Shown: positions 42,173 to 52,001, counted from the first letter of the stretch. The stretch is 64,000 nucleotides of DNA from an uncultured Acetatifactor sp. (GCA_934433135.1 CAKRZO010000013.1:37793-101792), one strand, 5' to 3'. The notes: a model not told the origin generated them from the letters alone. Program-made: numbers and translations.

Positions 42173-44323
42173 ATGAAATGTTATATCAATCGAAGAGAAG
42201 TACCGATAGAATACACTACTGTGATGGAACCGCCTTATAACGGGCTGCAGAAATGCCGTTATATCATAAGCACGGCCAAAATGCCGCTGGAAATCCGGGT
42301 GGAATATGACAGGAAAATTACTTCTGCCGTCGTAAGACCGCTGTCGGCGGGAATTGCCTGTACGGTCTGTGAAAATAAAGTAAGCTTCACCGTGACAGAA
42401 GAGGCGAATATTTCGCTGGAGATAAACGGCGGTATAAAGGATTGTCTGTTCTTTTTCCTAAGCCGGAAAGAAGAAATCGATTTCGGAAAATACCGGCAGA
42501 TCATCCGTTTCGAGAAGGAGCCGGAGTATACCGTAGATGAACTGAAGGTGACTCAGGACGATACGTTGATTTATATTGCGGAAGGGACTACAGTCAACGG
42601 GAAAATCCTGGCACAGAAGGTCCGGAACCTGAAGGTGTGCGGAAACGGGATCCTTACCATGAAAAACTACACCCGGTATCTCCCGGAGGCGATGACCCGG
42701 TGTGTGGAAATCCGTTCCTGCGAAAATGTAGAAATATCAGATATCAGCATTTTGGATTCTTCCAACTGGAGCCTGCGTCTGGACGGCTGCGACCGGGCAC
42801 AGATAAAGAACGTAAAGATTATCGGCTGCAGAGGAAATGCAGACGGAATCGATATTTGCGGCAGCAGGCAGGTACAGGTGACAGGGTGCTTTATCCGGAC
42901 ATACGATGATAGCCTTGTGGTAAAAGCATTTGATACCGGAAATGTGGAGGATGTGCTGTTTGAAAAATGCGTCTTATGGAACGATATGGCGCGTCCGATG
43001 GAAATAGGAGTGGAATTAAGATGTGAGGAAGTAAAAAATGTGATTTTCCGGGATATCGATGTCATTCATTCCCTTACCTGTTATCCTGTTTTCGGAATTC
43101 ATCACGGAGATCGGGCAGAGCTTTCCTATATTACTTTTCAAAAAATACGAATTGAACATGCTCCGGGTGTGCAGCTGTTTGATTTTCGGATTACGGACTC
43201 TGTATGGAATCAGGACAGTACCAAAGGAAAGATCCGGGATATTTTTATCGATGAGATTTCGCTTGTAGGAGAGGAAAATAAGGATTTCCGCTCGCTTCAC
43301 GCAAGAATCGATGGATTTGATGAAAAAGCGGATATTCAGAATGTCCATATCGGAGAAATACAGGCCTTCGGAAAACGTATCTGCGGCAGCGAAATGCTGG
43401 GCTTGGAGATCTTAGGAGCGGTAAAAGGAGTCTTTTGGGAGAAGGAACAAGAGACAGAAGAACAGGCGGAACCGGTGAAAAGCAGTCTGGAAATCGTTGA
43501 GGCATTTCATCCGGAAGGTGATGGAAGATATCACGGAAAAGGAAAACTCAGGCTGGAAAACAGCGGTAAACGGGTTGCTCTTGGAAATGCAGGGGTTCAT
43601 ACTTTTCCGAAAAATAAAGCGGAAACCGATGCAGGCAGATTTTCTTACCGGCTGGAAGCAGGGGAGAGTACGGAAGTTTTGTTTGAGGTAATTGCACAGC
43701 CCGGCAAGCTGGTTCTGGAAAGCTTCGGAGATAACATTTGTTTCAGACCTTGTATACGCTATTTCTCGCTTCCCTACCTTTTGCCGGAGACAGTTTGGGA
43801 AGCACCCGCAGTCCGGTTCGATAACTATTACGGAGATCGGGACGGGGAGATCTTTTTCGCTTTAAAGAACGGGTGGCTGGAAGTGTATTCCGCTCTGTTA
43901 AAGGAATATGATATCCTTCTTTATACGGCACTTTCGGTGCCGGCCTGTGATAATGAAATTCTGTTTTCCGCAGAGGAATCCTATTTCGGGGAGGCGCCGA
44001 GCGTGAAGTGGAAAAACGAAAGCTGTGTTCCGGCTCCGGAGATCGGCAACCACTGGGAGATTACATATGTCTTTCAAAACCAGCCGAAAGTAAAGAAGAT
44101 AGAACAGCTTACGCTTGCCCAAAATCCTGACGGACGTTTGAAGGTTCCCATGGAAAGCTTCGGTTTTTCGAAAGACACAGAAGAATTCTGGCTGGAAGCG
44201 GAATTAAAGAAGCATACGGAACATACCATGCCTTATACCCTGTTCCGTTCCACATTGCCGGAACAGACGGCTCATATGTTCTGTAGATTCATAAAAAATA
44301 ATGTAAAAATATCTGTGGAGTGA
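42173..44323 (+). CDS. GH28-like right-handed beta-helix protein with C-terminal extension
   Basis: The 716-residue protein has a parallel beta-helix in about residues 125-410 built from VEIRSCENVEISDISI-type coils. GH28-like acidic positions occur in NADGID (Asn222, Asp224) and RTYDDSLVVKA (Asp245, Asp246). The Gly-His-Gly block of classical polygalacturonases is absent; VFGIHHG contains a possible substitute. The C-terminal 280 residues are beta-rich with no family recognised. ATG 42173 follows ACGGAG. No signal peptide is present. The likely role is exo-cleavage of galacturonate- or rhamnose-containing oligosaccharides. Confidence 0.7.
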   Translation: MKCYINRREVPIEYTTVMEPPYNGLQKCRYIISTAKMPLEIRVEYDRKITSAVVRPLSAGIACTVCENKVSFTVTEEANISLEINGGIKDCLFFFLSRKEEIDFGKYRQIIRFEKEPEYTVDELKVTQDDTLIYIAEGTTVNGKILAQKVRNLKVCGNGILTMKNYTRYLPEAMTRCVEIRSCENVEISDISILDSSNWSLRLDGCDRAQIKNVKIIGCRGNADGIDICGSRQVQVTGCFIRTYDDSLVVKAFDTGNVEDVLFEKCVLWNDMARPMEIGVELRCEEVKNVIFRDIDVIHSLTCYPVFGIHHGDRAELSYITFQKIRIEHAPGVQLFDFRITDSVWNQDSTKGKIRDIFIDEISLVGEENKDFRSLHARIDGFDEKADIQNVHIGEIQAFGKRICGSEMLGLEILGAVKGVFWEKEQETEEQAEPVKSSLEIVEAFHPEGDGRYHGKGKLRLENSGKRVALGNAGVHTFPKNKAETDAGRFSYRLEAGESTEVLFEVIAQPGKLVLESFGDNICFRPCIRYFSLPYLLPETVWEAPAVRFDNYYGDRDGEIFFALKNGWLEVYSALLKEYDILLYTALSVPACDNEILFSAEESYFGEAPSVKWKNESCVPAPEIGNHWEITYVFQNQPKVKKIEQLTLAQNPDGRLKVPMESFGFSKDTEEFWLEAELKKHTEHTMPYTLFRSTLPEQTAHMFCRFIKNNVKISVE

Positions 44324-44457
44324 GGACTTGGGTAGAAAACTGCCGGGTATGAAAAGAGGGAATGACAGATGAAATACAGAATAAATATAGAAGCAGGCAG
44401 GAAAAAGCAAGAATACATAACAAGGTAAGCAGAAAGAAAACAGGCAGACAGGAAAAA

Positions 44458-46557
44458 ATGAATAAGACGATACAGAAAATCAGAGAAGAGATACGAGGTC
44501 GGCTAAAAGCGGATTTTCCGCTGGAAAATCTTCCGGAAAATCCGCCGGAAGAGATAAAAGTATTGTTGCCTCCGGGTATTTATGATGCAGAAGATTTTGT
44601 GTTTACCGGGGAGGATTGCAGCGAAAAGACGCGTATTATCTATGACGGGGGAGGCAAAGTAAGTATCCGGAACGGAATGACTTTTTCAAAAGACCAGTGG
44701 GAAAAACCGGATGCCGTCATGGCTTCCCGCTTTGAGAAAGGAGTCCGGGAAAAAATACGGATGATTGATCTGTCTGTATACGGACTTGCCAGGAAAGACT
44801 GGGGAGACATGCAGGCAATCGGCGCATTTGAGACTTCGGCTATGTACACTATGGATCCGTCTGGTTTAAAGGATTCTATGAATCTGTCTGATTTAAAGGA
44901 TTCTATGGATAGCAGTGCCGAAGGTGTGAAAAAGGCAAACTGTGAGGTCTATTGTAAGAATAGCTGCGGTGTCGATCAGAGAATGATAATTGCCCGTTAT
45001 CCGAATGAGGGATATCTGAAACTGGAGGCAGTTGCAGATGTGGGAGATGTAGCCGAATTTCCGCCGCAGAATTATTATAAAGACTGGTATCAGCGCAGAA
45101 ATCAGCGTGGAGGAACGTACATTATCGACCGGAAGACCAATGAGCATATCCGTAAATGGGCGGATTCATCCGATGCCTGGATGTTTGGCTATTTCTTCTG
45201 GGATTGGGCGGATTCTTCCACACCGGTTACAACTGACCCGGTAAACAGAAGAGTGTTTCCCCAATACGTCAGTCAGTTCGGTGCCAGAAAGGGCGGACGG
45301 TATTATTTTTATAATGTTCCCGAAGAATTGGATACTCCGGGCGAGTGGTATCTGGACAGAAAGGAAGCAAAGCTCTACTTTTTCCCGTGGGAAGGTGCGC
45401 AGGAAATTCAGTTCTGCTTCCGCTCCAATCCGATTTTAACCGGTAAGAATGTGAAAAATCTGACCTTCCGAAATCTTACTCTGGAATATGCCACAGGGGA
45501 TGCCGTACAATGCACCGGAGACGGAATCATTTTTGAAAATCTGCGGATTCAAAATATCGGCGGAACCGGTATTGTATGCACCGGAACCGAAAATGTTGTG
45601 AAAAATTGCGAAATTTCCAGAACCGGTAAGGGCGGTGTCTGTATGGAAGGAGGATGCCGGAAGAGCCTGACATCCGGAAAAAACCGAGTGACAAATTGTT
45701 ATATTCACAACTTCTCGGAAGAATACCAGACCTGCCAACCGGGAATTTTTCTGAAAGGTGTGGGAAACCGATGCGATCATAATGAAATTGCAAATGCACC
45801 GCATGCAGCCGTTATGTATGAAGGAAATGAGCAGATTATCGAATACAACGATATTCACGATGTAGTACTTATGTCTGGTGATGCGGGAGCCATTTATGCA
45901 GGCTATAACTGGGCTGCTCATGGGTGTATCGTGCGTTATAACCGCCTGGAAAGAATCGGATCGGGGGGATTTCGACCGAACGGAATTTACTGGGATGATG
46001 GGCTGTCCGGACAGACGGCTTATGGAAATCTTTTGATTGATGTAAAAAAGGACGGCTTTCTGATCGGAGGAGGCCGGGAAAACGTTGTAAAGGGAAATGT
46101 GCTGGTTCACTGCGGAATCCCGATCGTTTATGATGACCGTAACAGAGAAGGTTTTGTACAGGATGGATGGGCCAGGGCAGCGGTAAATACGCCGGATGCA
46201 CCGCATTGGAAAAAACTCGGAGAAGTTCCTTACGACACAGAGCCGGTCTGGTTGAAAAAGTACCCGAGACTTTCCCGGATAAAAAAGGATTTTGCTGCAT
46301 ACAACGATCCGGATTTCCCTATCAATCCGGCCTATTCCATAGTAGAAGATAATGTTATCATCCACAGCGGCGGAAAAACCGGCGAAATTGCCGACTCTGT
46401 TTTTAACTACAGTAAGATAGGAAATAATCTTGTATACTGCAGTGAAACAGAAGCCGGATACGACATAAAATGCAGCAAATTTTTGCCGCAAAGCCCTGTT
46501 TTTCGGGAACTTCCTTCCTTTACAAACCTGCCGGTTGAACAGATGGGAAGATTCTGA
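44458..46557 (+). CDS. Right-handed beta-helix glycosidase, GH141-like
   Basis: The 699-residue protein carries the blocks typical of GH141-type and related beta-helix enzymes. In order they are MIIARYPNEGYL, GYFFWDWADSSTPV, GEWYLDRKEAKLYFFPW, NLTFRNLTLEYATGDAV, APHAAVMYEGNEQIIEYNDI and SGDAGAIYAGYNWAAHG. GH141 includes alpha-fucosidase and xylanase activities in pectin-active loci. A duplicated short segment (DPSGLKDSMNLSDLKDSMD, residues about 145-163) is unusual and looks like an internal repeat. ATG 44458 is preferred over an upstream ATG. No signal peptide is seen. Confidence 0.65.
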   Translation: MNKTIQKIREEIRGRLKADFPLENLPENPPEEIKVLLPPGIYDAEDFVFTGEDCSEKTRIIYDGGGKVSIRNGMTFSKDQWEKPDAVMASRFEKGVREKIRMIDLSVYGLARKDWGDMQAIGAFETSAMYTMDPSGLKDSMNLSDLKDSMDSSAEGVKKANCEVYCKNSCGVDQRMIIARYPNEGYLKLEAVADVGDVAEFPPQNYYKDWYQRRNQRGGTYIIDRKTNEHIRKWADSSDAWMFGYFFWDWADSSTPVTTDPVNRRVFPQYVSQFGARKGGRYYFYNVPEELDTPGEWYLDRKEAKLYFFPWEGAQEIQFCFRSNPILTGKNVKNLTFRNLTLEYATGDAVQCTGDGIIFENLRIQNIGGTGIVCTGTENVVKNCEISRTGKGGVCMEGGCRKSLTSGKNRVTNCYIHNFSEEYQTCQPGIFLKGVGNRCDHNEIANAPHAAVMYEGNEQIIEYNDIHDVVLMSGDAGAIYAGYNWAAHGCIVRYNRLERIGSGGFRPNGIYWDDGLSGQTAYGNLLIDVKKDGFLIGGGRENVVKGNVLVHCGIPIVYDDRNREGFVQDGWARAAVNTPDAPHWKKLGEVPYDTEPVWLKKYPRLSRIKKDFAAYNDPDFPINPAYSIVEDNVIIHSGGKTGEIADSVFNYSKIGNNLVYCSETEAGYDIKCSKFLPQSPVFRELPSFTNLPVEQMGRF

Positions 46558-46640
46558 CGATAGGAAAACGTATTATGGAAACGGGAAGTTACCGGTTCGA
46601 ATTTAAAAATGCTTCTATGCAAAAAGAAAGGAGTCTTGTT

Positions 46641-48422
46641 ATGTTGGAAACCAATCAAATCACAACCGATCTGTGCGTCATCGGCGGAGGCATGGCGGGT
46701 ATCTGCGCTGCCATTGCAGCTTCACGTCAGGGCATCCGGGTGGTTCTTTTACAGGAACGTCCCGTCTTAGGAGGCAATGCCTCTTCGGAAATCCGTATGT
46801 GGATCAGTGGGGCTCATGGGGAAAACAACCGGGAAACCGGTATTCTGGAAGAAATTCAGCTGGAAAATCTCTACCGCAATCCCACCAAGAATTTTTTCCT
46901 GTGGGACACGGTTTTATATGACTTTGTAAAGCGGGAAAAAAATATTACCCTGCTGTTAAACTGCACCTGTATGGATGCAGTTGTGGAAGAAGGGGATTTT
47001 GCCTATGGGAGAAACAGACGTATTCAGTCCGTAAAAGCTTACCAGATGACCACCCAAAGTTACTATGAAATCACGGCAGCTTGTTTTGCAGACTGTTCCG
47101 GCGACAGTATCCTTGCGCCGTTAACCGGTGCGGATTTTCGCCTCGGCAGGGAAAGCGCTGGGGAATTCGGGGAAGATACCCATGTAACAAAGGAAGATTC
47201 CATGGTAATGGGCATGAGTTGTCTGATCCAGGGTCGCGAAACCAACCGTCCCGTTTCCTTTACCGCTCCCGACTGGGCAACCGAATTATCAGAAGAAGAT
47301 GTGAAAAACCGTCCTATGTATCTGGGCTGTACCGGTGAAAATTTCTGGTATCTGGAACTGGGCGGAGACCGGGATACCATAAAAGATACGGAAACCTTAC
47401 GGGACGAACTGGTAAGCCTTTCCTTAGGTGTCTGGGATTATTTAAAAAACCGTGCACCGAAACCGGCCTTAAACTGGGATCTGGATTTCCTAGGCTTTTT
47501 ACCCGGCAAGCGGGAGTCCCGCAGAATGTGCGGAGAGTACATGATTACCCAAAGAGATATCTCCGACAATGTCCGCTTTGAAGACACCGTGGCTTACGGA
47601 GGCTGGCCGTTGGATGACCACTTCCCGGGCGGTTATTATCATAAAGGGACGCCGAATACCAACTTTACCACCCCGGCTCCTTACTGCATTCCCTACCGTG
47701 CCCTTTATTCTTCCAATGTGGAGAACCTGTTTTTTGCCGGAAGGAATATCAGCATGACCCATGCGGCTATGAGCAGTATCCGCGTCATGGCGACCTGCGC
47801 TCTGTTAGGGCAGGCGGCAGGTACTGCGGCGGCGCTTTGCAGCCGGTATCAGCAGACCCCGCATGAAATTTATCTGCATCACTTAAAAGAGCTGCAGGAA
47901 CTTCTCATGGATCAGGACTGCTTCCTTCCCTATTTTAAACGGAAAATTTCCGACCTGTGCCGGAATACCATATCGGAAAACGGATCGGATAGTCTCAAAG
48001 ACGGCATGGATCGTCCCAACGGAATTTATCACGCACAAGTCTGCGGCATGAGCATTCCCAATGGGACACCGGTAACTTACCGCTTCTCTTCCCCACAATA
48101 TGTGGACAGTCTCCATATTGTTTTTGACAGCGATTTAGACCGTACCACCCTTCCTGGCGATGACATTGAACGTGGTCGTGGCACTCGTTCCAACGTCCTG
48201 CTTACCAGTCCCGATACCCACCTGCCGCTTACCTTATGTAAAGATTACCGTGTGGAAATCGGCAGAGCGGACGGCAGTACCCAAACACTTTCTGTTACAA
48301 AGAACCGAAAACGTTTCCTGCACCTGCCGCTGAAAGAGAAAGTCCTCTCTCTTACCCTGATCTCGGAAAGCAACTGGGGAGATACGCAGAATACTACCGT
48401 TTTCTCCTTTGACTTTCGGTAA
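46641..48422 (+). CDS. FAD-dependent oxidoreductase
   Basis: The 593-residue protein opens with the dinucleotide loop LCVIGGGMAGICAAIAASRQ and VVLLQERPVLGGNASSEIRM, typical of the FAD_oxidored group. A second FAD block, NLFFAGRNISMTHAAMSSIR, with GQAAGTAAAL, lies near 390-430. The last 130 residues form a beta-rich, galactose-binding-like domain. Proteins of this group in glycan loci are thought to oxidise sugars, but substrates are mostly unknown. AAAGGAG lies before ATG 46641. Compared with neighbours its coding strand is rich in C-ending codons. Confidence 0.82.
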   Translation: MLETNQITTDLCVIGGGMAGICAAIAASRQGIRVVLLQERPVLGGNASSEIRMWISGAHGENNRETGILEEIQLENLYRNPTKNFFLWDTVLYDFVKREKNITLLLNCTCMDAVVEEGDFAYGRNRRIQSVKAYQMTTQSYYEITAACFADCSGDSILAPLTGADFRLGRESAGEFGEDTHVTKEDSMVMGMSCLIQGRETNRPVSFTAPDWATELSEEDVKNRPMYLGCTGENFWYLELGGDRDTIKDTETLRDELVSLSLGVWDYLKNRAPKPALNWDLDFLGFLPGKRESRRMCGEYMITQRDISDNVRFEDTVAYGGWPLDDHFPGGYYHKGTPNTNFTTPAPYCIPYRALYSSNVENLFFAGRNISMTHAAMSSIRVMATCALLGQAAGTAAALCSRYQQTPHEIYLHHLKELQELLMDQDCFLPYFKRKISDLCRNTISENGSDSLKDGMDRPNGIYHAQVCGMSIPNGTPVTYRFSSPQYVDSLHIVFDSDLDRTTLPGDDIERGRGTRSNVLLTSPDTHLPLTLCKDYRVEIGRADGSTQTLSVTKNRKRFLHLPLKEKVLSLTLISESNWGDTQNTTVFSFDFR

Positions 48423-48522
48423 CAGCTTAGCGCCAGGTTCTATGAGCATCGCATCCTGCAGATGCGACAAATAGCTGCGAAGCATGCGGAAAATTTTGCG
48501 AATGGCGCGTCTGAACTGTTAC
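48419..48522. repeat. Palindromic intergenic repeat, copy B
   Basis: It starts GTAACAGCTTAGCGCCA, with the TAA being the stop codon of the FAD oxidoreductase, and ends TGGCGCGTCTGAACTGTTAC. Between them lie CGCATCCTGCAGATGCG and GCGAAGCATGCGGAAAATTT. It is the reverse complement of copy A and of the left part of copy C. Bases 48523-48660 behind it hold nothing recognisable. Confidence 0.8.
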
Positions 48523-48661
48523 GATTTTCGTTAGTCCAAGTCCTATCCTAAAATGCTGTGGGTATCTGTATCTTACTCCTCACTTCTGCCCGGCGTGCTT
48601 CTGACGGAAAAGTGCTATAAAAACCGGAAATTGCAGGATTCCTTTTTCCATCCCGGGATGA

Positions 48662-48702
48662 TATAATGAAGCAAAATCACTTGCTTGCAAGTGTGATTTT
48701 GC
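48662..48702 (+). promoter_or_regulatory. -10 box and long dyad before second GH78 gene
   Basis: TATAAT at 48662-48667 is followed by GCAAAATCACTTGC and GCAAGTGTGATTTTGC-type arms (48671-48702), a near-perfect inverted repeat at the transcription start. It could be an operator or a leader hairpin. No clear -35 box is seen. Confidence 0.5.
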
Positions 48703-48765
48703 GAAATGCATTGAGTGAGCTTATGGTACACTGAGAACAGAAGAACCGGGGGAGGATCAGGATAC

Positions 48766-50919
48766 ATGGAATTATGGGAAAATGCGCAGTGGATTTTTGC
48801 ACAGACCGAAGGAGAGGCGGTAGACCGGTACTTCGAATATTTGGTACAGTTTGAGGCGGATCCGGGACAGGAGACAACTTTATATATCAGTGCCCATACG
48901 CAGTATGCGGTTTATATAAATGATGCTTTTGCAGAGTGCGGACAATATGATGATTATGAAGATTATCAGGTTTATGACACCATTCCGGTGACAAAGTGGC
49001 TGAGAGAAAAGGAAAACTTTCTTTTGATCCGACAGTATGTCCGCGGAGAAGATTTTTCTTCCGGAAGAAAACAGATACCGGGAGTCATTTTTACCATCCG
49101 GACAAGTAAGGAGGAGCTTTGCTATAGCCGGCCCAACTGCCAGGTCAGAGAGGACAAACGCTTCTTGTCCCAGGCGGAAAAAATGACTCCGCAGTTCGGA
49201 TTTAATTTTGATTATGACGCAAATGTACAGCTTACCGGATATGTGCCCTGTAGGCTTGCAGGAAAAGAAAAGCATTTGTATCCGCGTCCGGTAAAGAGAC
49301 TGAAAAAGGACAGGTTTCTGCCCGGGATGTTGAAGACCCAGGGGGTATTCCGGGAATGGAACGCCGGAGAGTCTAAGGCAAAGCGCTGCCAACATGCCTG
49401 GTTTTGTGCTGTGCCTTCCCGGGAATTTGCGGTAAGTCCCAAAGCATTAAAAGATGCTTCCGGTGCCAGAGCTTCTGATTTGACCGGTGAAAGCAAAACA
49501 AGCTTTTCCTTCCGTATGCCGGAGGAATATCCGGGGGATGGCGTTTACCTGATTTATGATCTGGGAGGAGAAAAGGTCGGGTATCCGGAATTTTTATTGA
49601 TCGTACCGGAGGCCTGTGAGGTGCTTGTCGCAATCGGTGAACACCTGGAGGATCTGCGGGTGCGCAGTTTTGTAGGGGGAAGGAACTTTGCGTTTCGTTA
49701 TCGGGCAAAGAAAGGGGAGAACCGTTTCTTTTATCCGTTTGCGCATTTCGGCTTGCGCTATTTGCAATTTATGATTTACAGCCGGGAAGGAAATGTGGCA
49801 TATACAGGAGTAAGAGAGGCGGTTTATCCGCTTGAAAAACAGAATTCACTGTGCCTGAGCGGTATAAAAAATGGCGGGGACAGACTTTATGAAAAAATCT
49901 GGGAGGCCGGATTAAGAACCCTCAGGCTCTGTATGCATGAGCATTATGAAGATTGTCCGTGGCGGGAGCAGAGTCTTTATACCATGGACAGCCGGATACA
50001 GATGCTTTGCGGCTATTACGCTTTTGAGGAGTATGAATTCCCGAAAGCCAATCTGCGTCTGATTGCGCATTCTTTGCGTAAGGATCATCTGCTGGAGTTA
50101 TGTTCTCCGGGGAAAGTACCGGTTAATATTCCCTGCTTTACAGCAGTGTTCCCAAGGCAGGTGCTGGAGTACATTCAATATTCCGGTGATCGGGTGTTTG
50201 CCGGAGAAATGCTTCCTGTGCTGAGAGAAATTACGGAAGGGTTTGCTGAAATGGTCACGCAAAAGGGATTGATTCCGCAGCTTCCGGGAAAATGGAATTT
50301 TTATGAATGGAGAGTCGGTCTGGACGGTGACGGCGGCGGTAAAGAGCCTTGTCCGGTTTATGACAGTCTGCAGAATGCTTTTGTATCGGATGCTTTTGGC
50401 TGCACAACACAGTTAATTCAGATTGCAATGGAAGAAGACGGAGGCAAAAACAAGAAAGAACCCGAACTGGAAATGCTGAGGCAGCGTCTTAACATGTTGC
50501 GGGAGAAAATAAATGATTCCATCCATCGGTATTTTTTCCGGGAGGCCTACGGCGGATATGCTACTTTCCTTTCCGATAAAAAGCCGGTTCACGCGCTGAC
50601 CCAGGCGATGGTTTTATACGTCGGTGCAGTACCGGAAGCTTTTCGCCGGACGGTAGCCGAAGGGCTTAGAGAGGAAAAATGGATTCCCTGTTCTTTAAGC
50701 ATGACCATTTATGAATTTGATGCGCTGATGCAGGTATCCGGGGAGTATCGCACCTATATTCTTTCGAAGATTGAAGAACTTTGGGGAAGAATGCTGGAAA
50801 GTGGCAGCGATACTTTCTGGGAGACGGATTTGGGAGCCGAAGATTTCGAAGATGCAGGGAGCCTCTGCCATGGCTGGTCAGCAGTTCCGGTCTACTTCTT
50901 CAAAAGATACGGGCAATGA
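48766..50919 (+). CDS. GH78 alpha-L-rhamnosidase-like protein, second
   Basis: The 717-residue protein has the GH78 layout: N-terminal beta domains (YAVYINDAFAECG), then an (alpha/alpha)6 barrel. EDCPWREQSLYTMDS places Asp396, Glu401 and Asp408 with the family spacing, and DTFWETDLG gives the probable base Glu686. No signal peptide is seen. It is separated from the main run by repeat copy B and has its own -10 box and dyad, so it may be regulated separately. Its sequence differs widely from the GH78 at 32144, suggesting a different linkage or aglycone. Confidence 0.83.
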   Translation: MELWENAQWIFAQTEGEAVDRYFEYLVQFEADPGQETTLYISAHTQYAVYINDAFAECGQYDDYEDYQVYDTIPVTKWLREKENFLLIRQYVRGEDFSSGRKQIPGVIFTIRTSKEELCYSRPNCQVREDKRFLSQAEKMTPQFGFNFDYDANVQLTGYVPCRLAGKEKHLYPRPVKRLKKDRFLPGMLKTQGVFREWNAGESKAKRCQHAWFCAVPSREFAVSPKALKDASGARASDLTGESKTSFSFRMPEEYPGDGVYLIYDLGGEKVGYPEFLLIVPEACEVLVAIGEHLEDLRVRSFVGGRNFAFRYRAKKGENRFFYPFAHFGLRYLQFMIYSREGNVAYTGVREAVYPLEKQNSLCLSGIKNGGDRLYEKIWEAGLRTLRLCMHEHYEDCPWREQSLYTMDSRIQMLCGYYAFEEYEFPKANLRLIAHSLRKDHLLELCSPGKVPVNIPCFTAVFPRQVLEYIQYSGDRVFAGEMLPVLREITEGFAEMVTQKGLIPQLPGKWNFYEWRVGLDGDGGGKEPCPVYDSLQNAFVSDAFGCTTQLIQIAMEEDGGKNKKEPELEMLRQRLNMLREKINDSIHRYFFREAYGGYATFLSDKKPVHALTQAMVLYVGAVPEAFRRTVAEGLREEKWIPCSLSMTIYEFDALMQVSGEYRTYILSKIEELWGRMLESGSDTFWETDLGAEDFEDAGSLCHGWSAVPVYFFKRYGQ

Positions 50920-50935
50920 ATATTCGCTAAAAGCA

Positions 50936-50963
50936 TTGACAAGTAAGCCGTGGATGTTATAAA
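50936..50963 (+). promoter_or_regulatory. Promoter of the sugar isomerase gene
   Basis: TTGACA (50936-50941), 16 bases, then TATAAA (50958-50963), about 115 bp before the ATG at 51077. Confidence 0.75.
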
Positions 50964-51076
50964 ATCAGGGTAAGTGTTTGAGGAATGGATGTTGACTGTC
51001 TGCTGCTTTCCCAGGCGGCAGAGCTTAAAAAGGACACAGAGATTCGTTAGTAAAGAAGGAAAAGGAGTAAAAGTCA

Positions 51077-51991
51077 ATGAAGTTAGGATTTGTCAGTGCA
51101 ATTCTGGATCAGAGCAACTTTGAGGAAGTAATCGATACGGCAGCGGAACTTGGGTTTGGCTGTGTGGAAATGGCATGCTGGCCTCAGGGTAAGGCAGAGA
51201 GACGTTATGCAGGAGTGTCTCACATCAATGTGGACGAGCTGGACGATGCCAAAGTAGAATACATAAAGAACTATTGCAAAAATAAGGGAGTGGAGATTTC
51301 TTCCCTTGCTTTCTATCCCAACACTATGGATGGAGATCTGGAGAAGAGAGAAGCTGCCATTGAGCATTTAAAGAAGCTGATCGTGGCAAGCAACAAGCTC
51401 GGAATCGGCATGGTTACTACGTTTATCGGCAGAGATCAGACGAAGACCGTGGAAGAGAACCTTGAACTTTTTAAAGAGATCTGGCCGCCTATTATCAAGC
51501 TGGCAGAAGAGAATAAAGTAAAAGTTGCCATTGAGAACTGTCCTATGTTGTTCGGTCCGGATCAGTGGCCCGGCGGACAGAACCTGGCTACCACTCCGAA
51601 GATCTGGAGAAAGTTATTTGAAATCATCCCCAGTGACTATTTCGGATTGAATTACGATCCTTCTCATTTTGTATGGCAGATGATTGATTATATCAAGCCG
51701 ATTTATGAGTTTAAGGATAAGATTTTCCACGTACACTATAAGGACATCAAGCTCTTTGAAGATAAACTCAATGATGTGGGCATCATGGCCTATCCGTTGG
51801 AGTTCATGTCTCCGAAGCTTCCCGGTCTCGGCGATGTGGACTGGGGTAAATATGTATCTGCTCTTACTGATATCCGTTATGACGGTTATACCTGTATCGA
51901 AATCGAGGATAAGGCATTTGAAGGCTCCAGGGAAGCCGTTCTTAACAGCCTGAAGCTGAGCAAGAGATACATGGAACAGTTCGTGATCTAA
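51077..51991 (+). CDS. Sugar phosphate isomerase/epimerase, TIM barrel
   Basis: The 304-residue protein has the metal ligands of the xylose-isomerase-like TIM-barrel group: VAIENCPM (Glu), LNYDPSHFVW (Asp, His), IFHVHYKDIK (His) and CIEIEDK (Glu). The family acts on sugars, keto-sugars and inosose-like compounds. AAAGGAG precedes the ATG, and the gene has its own consensus promoter. It is closed by a strong terminator at 52180, so it appears monocistronic. It is only distantly similar to the enzyme at 1657. Confidence 0.85.
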   Translation: MKLGFVSAILDQSNFEEVIDTAAELGFGCVEMACWPQGKAERRYAGVSHINVDELDDAKVEYIKNYCKNKGVEISSLAFYPNTMDGDLEKREAAIEHLKKLIVASNKLGIGMVTTFIGRDQTKTVEENLELFKEIWPPIIKLAEENKVKVAIENCPMLFGPDQWPGGQNLATTPKIWRKLFEIIPSDYFGLNYDPSHFVWQMIDYIKPIYEFKDKIFHVHYKDIKLFEDKLNDVGIMAYPLEFMSPKLPGLGDVDWGKYVSALTDIRYDGYTCIEIEDKAFEGSREAVLNSLKLSKRYMEQFVI

Positions 51992-52001
51992 AACTACATT
52001 T

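Noticed and set aside
45436..46491. Open frame of 351 codons on the minus strand
   Set aside because: It is a shadow of the GH141-like beta-helix gene without a ribosome site or recognisable protein.
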